Shown here: one piece after another, positions 58,777-64,000 of the stretch | How the letters are laid out: the number at the start of each line of letters is the position of its first letter | Numbering within the stretch: the first letter of the stretch is position 1 | Assembly: GCA_964036195.1 (NCBI GenBank) | Contig: OZ038460.1 | Location: 1,057,504 to 1,121,503 of the forward strand | Reading direction: 5' to 3' | DNA from: Sphaerolaimus hirsutus | Taxonomy: Eukaryota; Nematoda; Chromadorea; Monhysterida; Sphaerolaimidae | DNA length: 64,000 bases | The notes under the pieces: generated by a model | What the model was told of the DNA's origin: nothing | The model's input: only the letters and a program-made list of their open reading frames with translations | Database searches by the model: none | Made by a program: the position numbers and the translations under genes

Positions 58777-59046
58777 TATACTCGGCGGACCGCAATGTAT
58801 GCGCTCAAAATTACTTATGTCTTGATTGATAACGCGCGAACAGGATACTTACGTATGCACTTTCACAAAAAAATAAAATTATTTAAAAAAGAAAATGGCG
58901 GAGCCGCGTAAATACAAACAGCGAATATGTACTCCCCGAAATGTTTATTCTTTTTTGGTTTGAACGATTTTTATTATGTGAATGATGACGTCATGATTGA
59001 GTGTTTCCTACATAAAAATGCATAGCATGCGGTCCGCCGAGTATAC
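58777..59046. mobile_element. Foldback MITE TATACTCGGCGGACCGC
   Basis: Left ATACTCGGCGGACCGCAATG, right CATGCGGTCCGCCGAGTATA. Right or left ends of the same family are at 241-364, 5085-5310 and 50640-50870. Confidence 0.75.
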
Positions 59047-59047
59047 C

Positions 59048-59333
59048 TACCGTATTTCCTCGAATTATCCCCCGGGGGTTTATTTTTTCAGAGTGACAAT
59101 TTTGAAAGAAAAACGTGAAAAATGCAACAATAACCACCATTTAAAAGTTTTTACAGCCTTATATAAGGATGTAGATGGTATAAACGATGTTCTAACGTAA
59201 CACAGTAAGTGTTTTGAACGTCTGTTATGCATTTCCCGGACCACAAACTCATAGTGCCCATTTTGAGGGGGGTATTTCGAGGGGGGGGGGGGTGTATTTC
59301 GAGGGGGGGGGGGTATTTCGAGGAAATGCGGTA
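59048..59333. mobile_element. TACCGTATTTCCTCGAATTA foldback MITE
   Basis: Left TACCGTATTTCCTCGAATTA, right GTATTTCGAGGAAATGCGGTA in part. It lies one base after the TACTCGGCGG element. Confidence 0.8.
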
Positions 59334-59780
59334 TATTATAAATCACCGATTCACACGTGAAGTTTTGGAACGCAACGGAATGATTGTGTCTAAATCCGCA
59401 AATGAAAACAAAAGCACAATTATGCGGTGTGTAAGTCAAGTGACAACTTTATGTGTGAATGGGTGATTTATGGCATTTTCAATAGACCTGCCCGAACAAA
59501 ATGACGTAGGGTTACTATTTAGTCATGTAAGCCCGCTAGTCGTGTAGACCCACCAGTCATGTATTTTAGTGGATTTTGGCACGGCATGGGGGATTAGTAC
59601 GGGGGTTTACATAATTAGTAGAGTATAAATCACGGGCCGCAGTGCGTGTGCACTCACATTGTTTTTGTGGCTATTTTGGTGACACCACGCAAAGAAAAAT
59701 TAAAAAACCCAAATGCATAACGATTACATGACTGGCGGGTCTACATGACTAGCGGGTTTACATGAAAACAGGCACAGGGC

Positions 59781-59955
59781 TAGGGTTGGGACGATATATC
59801 GTATCGAATATCGAATATCGGATATCGACCATTTTTTCATATCGAATATCGAATATCGATATCGAAAATTTTGAAAAAATATCGAATATCGATATCGAAT
59901 ATCGACCATTTTTCTCTCGATATTTTTCGATATTCTGGTATTCTTTTTGAGGTAT
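59781..59955. repeat. TAGGGTTGGGACG element with ATATCGAATATCG repeats
   Basis: Starts like the TAGGGTTGG MITEs and continues as ATATCG / TATCGATATCGAATATCG repeats; no right end CCAACCCTA was found, so only half is present or the copy is decayed. Confidence 0.6.
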
Positions 59956-60127
59956 TTGTGATCCCATAAAAAATGGCTGAAGCCAACAAAAAGTGGATGA
60001 TGCAGCCAAACACGTATGCTTATGAATGCACAAAGTAATATATCTCCACCTATACAATTTCGAGAGAACTGCACGCTAAGGATGCTTCAATGCAAAAGAT
60101 AGGAGGCACAATCACAGGCCTCATTGT

Positions 60128-63100
60128 GCCCGATTCGTGTGTGTTTTTGCACACAATGCAGTCACTATTTATTAGTACAAATGCCCTTTACAAACACGAT
60201 CCACAATCTTGACAAACAGGGTTAGTAGATGGCAAAGTTGCTTCCCAAGAATGCAATTGCAGATGTATAGGGGGTTGACTTGAGTTTTTAGGGGCTGAGT
60301 TTACAATTCAGGGTTGAGTTGATGGGTGTTGATAAATTAGGGTTGAGTTGACAGAAGTTTAAAGATAAGGGGCTGTTGACACAAGTTTAAAAATTAGAGG
60401 CTGAGTTTATGGGAGTTGAGTTGATGGGTGTTTGCCAAATTAGGGGCTGAGTTTATGGGAGTTAACAATAACATTACCATAATCCTTAAGTGAGGCCCCC
60501 GGGGCTAAAAAATATAAATTGTGATATAATGCATTTGTGGGTTACTGATTACAATGATTTGAAATATGCACTCCATTCTGACAGTACATTACGATAACCC
60601 TGAAATTGAACCCAAAATGGGGCCAAAATTTTCAAATTGTGAAATGATGCATTGTGGGTTTCTAATTGCACTGATTTGATATATAATGCACTCCATTTTG
60701 ACACTACATTACCATAACCCTGAAAATGAACCACTGGGGCCAAAAACTTTCAATTTGTGAAATGATGCATTTTTGGGTTTCTGGTTGCACTTATTTCAAA
60801 TTTAGGTTTCTGATTGCACTGATTTGATATATGCGCTCCATTGACACTACATTACCATAACCCGAAAAATGAACCCATGGGGCCAAATACTTTCAATTTG
60901 AGAAATGATGCATTTTCAGGTTTCTGATTGCACTCATTTGAAATATGCACTTCATTTTGACACTACATTACCATAACCCTGAAAATGAACCACTGGGGCC
61001 AAAAAATTTCAATTTGTGAAATGATGCATTTTTGGGTTTCTGATTGCACTGATTTCAAATTTGGGTTTCTGATTGCACTGATTTGATATATGCACTCCAT
61101 TTTGACACTACATTACCCTAACCCTCAAAATGGACCCATGGGGTTAAATACTTTCAATTTGAGAAATGATGCATTTTCGGGTTTCTGATTGCACTCATCT
61201 GAAATATGCACTTCATTTTGACACTACATTACCATAACCCTAAAATGAACCCCCTGGGCCAAAAACTTTCAAATCATAAAATGATGGATTTGTGAGTTTC
61301 TGAGTGTAGTGATTTCAAATATGCCCAGGGCTTAAAAAATTAGAAATTGTGAAATGATTCAATGTGGGTTTCTAATTGCACTGATTTGAAATATGCACTC
61401 CGTTTTGACACTACATAACCCTGAAAACTACATAACCATAACCCTGAAAATGAACCTCTGGAGCCAAAAACTTTCAATTTGTGAAATCATTCATTTTTGG
61501 GTTTCTGATTGCACTGATTTCAAATTTGGGTCTATGATTGCACCAATTTGATATATGCACTCCATTTTGACACTACATTACCATAACCCAAAAAATGAAC
61601 CCATGGTGCCAAATACTTTCAATTTGAGAAATGATGCATTTTCGGGTTTCTGATAGCACTCATTTGAAATATGCACTTCATTTTGACACTACATTACCAT
61701 AACCCTAAAAATGAACCCCCTGGGCCAAAAACTTTCAAACCATAAAATGATGGATTTGTGGGTTTCAGAGTGTAGCTATTTCAAATATGCCCAGGGCTTA
61801 AAAAATTAGAAATTGTGAAATGATTCGATGTGGGTTTCTAATTGCACTGATTTGAAATATGCAATCCATTTTGACACTACATAACCCTGAAAACTACATA
61901 ACCATCACCCTGAAAATGAACCTCTGGAGCCAAAAACTTTCAATTTGTGAAATCATTCATTTTCAGGTTTCTGATTGCACTCATTTGAAATATGCACTTC
62001 ATTTTGACACTACATTACCATAACCATAAAAATGAACCCCCTAAGCCAAAAACTTTCAAATCATAAAATGATGCATTTGTGGGTTTCTGATTGTAGCAAT
62101 TTCAAATATGCACTCCATTTTGACACTACATTACTAAAACTCTGAAATTGAACCCCTAGACCCAAAAATTTCTAATTGTAAAATGATGCATTTTGCAGGT
62201 TTCTTATTGCACTGATTTGAAATGACTCAATTTCAACTCTACATTACTGTAAGCCTTAAATTGAACCCATGGGGCTAATAAATTAGAAATTGTGAAATGA
62301 TGCATTTGTGGCTTTTTGATTGCCTTGATTTGAAATATGCACTTCATTTTGACACTACATTACCATAACCCTGAAAATGAACCCCCAGGGCCAAAAATTT
62401 TCAAATCATAAAATGATGTGTTTGTGGGTTTCTGATTGTAGCGATTTCAAATATGCACTCCATTTTGACACCACATTACTAAAACCCTGATAATGAACCC
62501 CTGGGCACAAAAACTTTCAATTTGTGAAATGATGCGTTTGTGGGTTTTTTATTGCAGTGATTTGAGATGTGCACTTCATTTCTACTCTACATTACCATAA
62601 CCTTTTAAGTCTAACCCTTGGGGCTAAAAAATTGAAAATTGTGAATTGATGCATTTGTGGATTGATGATAGTGATTTTTTGAAATATTCATACCATTTTC
62701 ACACTACATTACCATAAACCTGAAAATGAGTTTATGGGAGTTTCCAAATTAGGGGCTGAGTTTATGGGAGTTTCCAAATTAGGGGCTGATTTTAAGGGAG
62801 TTTCCAAATTAGGGGCTGAGTTTATGGGAGTTTCTAAATTAGGGGCTGAGTTTATTGGAGTATCCAAATTAGGGCTGAGTTTACAGCAGTTTCCAAATTA
62901 TGGGTTGAGTTTACAGGAGTTTCCAAAATTGGGGGCTGAGTTTATGGGAGTTTTCAAATTAGAGGCTGAGTTTATGGGAGCTTACAAATAAGTGGCTGAG
63001 TTTATGGGAGTTTGCAAGTTAGGGGCTGAGTTTACGAGAGTTTGCAAGTTAGGGGCTGGGTTTATAGGAGTTTCCAAATTAGGGGCTGAGTTTACAGGAG

Positions 63101-64000
63101 TTTCCAAACTAGGGGCTGTGTTTACAGGATTTAGAGGGGGTCCCCATGGGGTGCCATTTTTGGGGGGTCTCCAGGGGGTGCCATTTTCTGGAGGTACATA
63201 TGGGGGTGCCATTTCAAGGGGGTGCCATTTTCTGGAGGTACATATGGGGGTGCCATTTCAAGGGGGTCCACATAGGGTGCCATTTTTTGGGTGGTCCCCA
63301 GGGGTGCCATTTTTTGGTGGTCCTCAGGGGGGTGCTATATTTTTTTTTGCAGGGGGGTCCTAAGGGGGTGCCATTTTGGGGTGGTCCCCAGGGGGTGCCA
63401 TTTTTGGAGAGTCCCCAGGGGGAGCCAACTTTGGGTGGGTCCCCAGGGGGTGCCATTTTTGTGGGGGTTCCTAGGGGGTGCCATGTTTGTGGGGTCCCCA
63501 GGGGGTGCTATTTTGGGGGGTCCCAAGGGGGTGCCATTTTTGGGGGGTCCCTAAGGGGTGCCATTTTTCGGTGGTCCTCAGGGGGTGCCATATTTGTGGG
63601 GCCCTAGGGGGTCTCATTTTTGGGCGGTTCCCAGGGGGTGCCACTTTTGGGGGGTTCCCCGGGGGGTGCCATTTGGAGGGGGGTCCCCATTGGGGTGTCA
63701 GTTTTTGCAAGCCTCTGAGTAGTGGGTACCTATAGCAGGATTCTCTCCAACCTTCAGTTGGGTTTTGTGGTTCTCTACAATTAATACCACAAGGATTTAC
63801 AAACACAAAAAGAACAGCAAAGCACAAATGTAACCAATTGAAGATTACAACAAAGTTTGACACCTTGCAAAAACCACACTATCATATCACAAAACCTATA
63901 CCACACAGAATGCACACTGCACACCATCATACCAAATCGCAAACTGTCCACATTTTACTACCGAGTTTCATGCCCAACCATTTTACAGTTAACAGTTTTA
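60128..64000. repeat. Second copy of the satellite-bearing unit (copy B), cut by the window edge
   Basis: It begins CCCGATTCGTGTGTGTTTTT like copy A (33628) and follows it closely: GGGTTAGTAGATGGCAAAGT, satellite 60470-62720 (about eighteen monomers, twice copy A), the GAGTTTATGGGAG minisatellite 62720-63125, the GGGGGTGCCATTTTT minisatellite 63130-63700, then the CTAT(A)GCAGGATTCTCTCC segment. It lies in direct orientation to copy A, 26.5 kb away. Confidence 0.88.

Overview
This window is nuclear DNA from an animal, most likely an invertebrate. The genes are split by GT-AG introns, most of them full of transposon debris, and the recognisable proteins (SAFB-like, KCTD8/12/16-like, CFDP1/BCNT, cyclase-family hydrolase) are metazoan families. 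No bacterial operon, rRNA, tRNA, CRISPR array or viral gene was seen. The species cannot be named from this sequence.

Layout. (1) Positions 1-27408, minus strand: the first eight coding exons of a SAFB-like nuclear RNA/DNA-binding protein (SAP domain, acidic region, RRM, Lys/Ser-rich and RG-rich tails), running off the left edge. Its 17.5 kb first intron holds a complete four-exon KCTD8/12/16-type gene on the plus strand (20582-22641). (2) 30080-42936, plus strand: an eight-exon gene for an unrecognised ~366-residue protein, head-to-head with SAFB. (3) 45796-47936, minus strand: the 5' exons of CFDP1 (BCNT/Yeti/Swc5); the BCNT domain was not found. (4) 48753-52679, minus strand: a four-exon gene for an unrecognised basic ~199-residue protein. 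(5) 56911-58614, minus strand: the last three exons of a cyclase-family metal-dependent hydrolase. (6) 60.1 kb to the end: a second copy of the satellite-bearing repeat first seen at 33.6-36.2 kb. All exon junctions were checked for consistent reading phase.

Most remaining DNA is small non-autonomous DNA transposons (MITEs). At least eighteen elements with ends TAGGG/CAGGG/TAGTG are flanked by 8-bp direct repeats, eleven of them perfect, which is the hAT signature. Another family begins TACCGTATTTCCTCGAA. Many have simple-sequence cores such as (CGGGAT)n, (CGGTCC)n, GCGCC palindromes or poly(A)-CGT, and several are nested two or three deep.

The most interesting signal is a foldback family with ends GTGCCACTC...GAGTGGCAC and inner arms CTGTAAAATG...CATTTTACAG. 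In two unrelated genes (cyclase intron 57062-57373; the plus-strand gene, intron 31194-31600) the intron coincides with one such element to within a few bases at both ends. A third copy lies inside an open reading frame and is phase-compatible with removal at its own inner arms. These look like introner-type elements, transposons that create introns.
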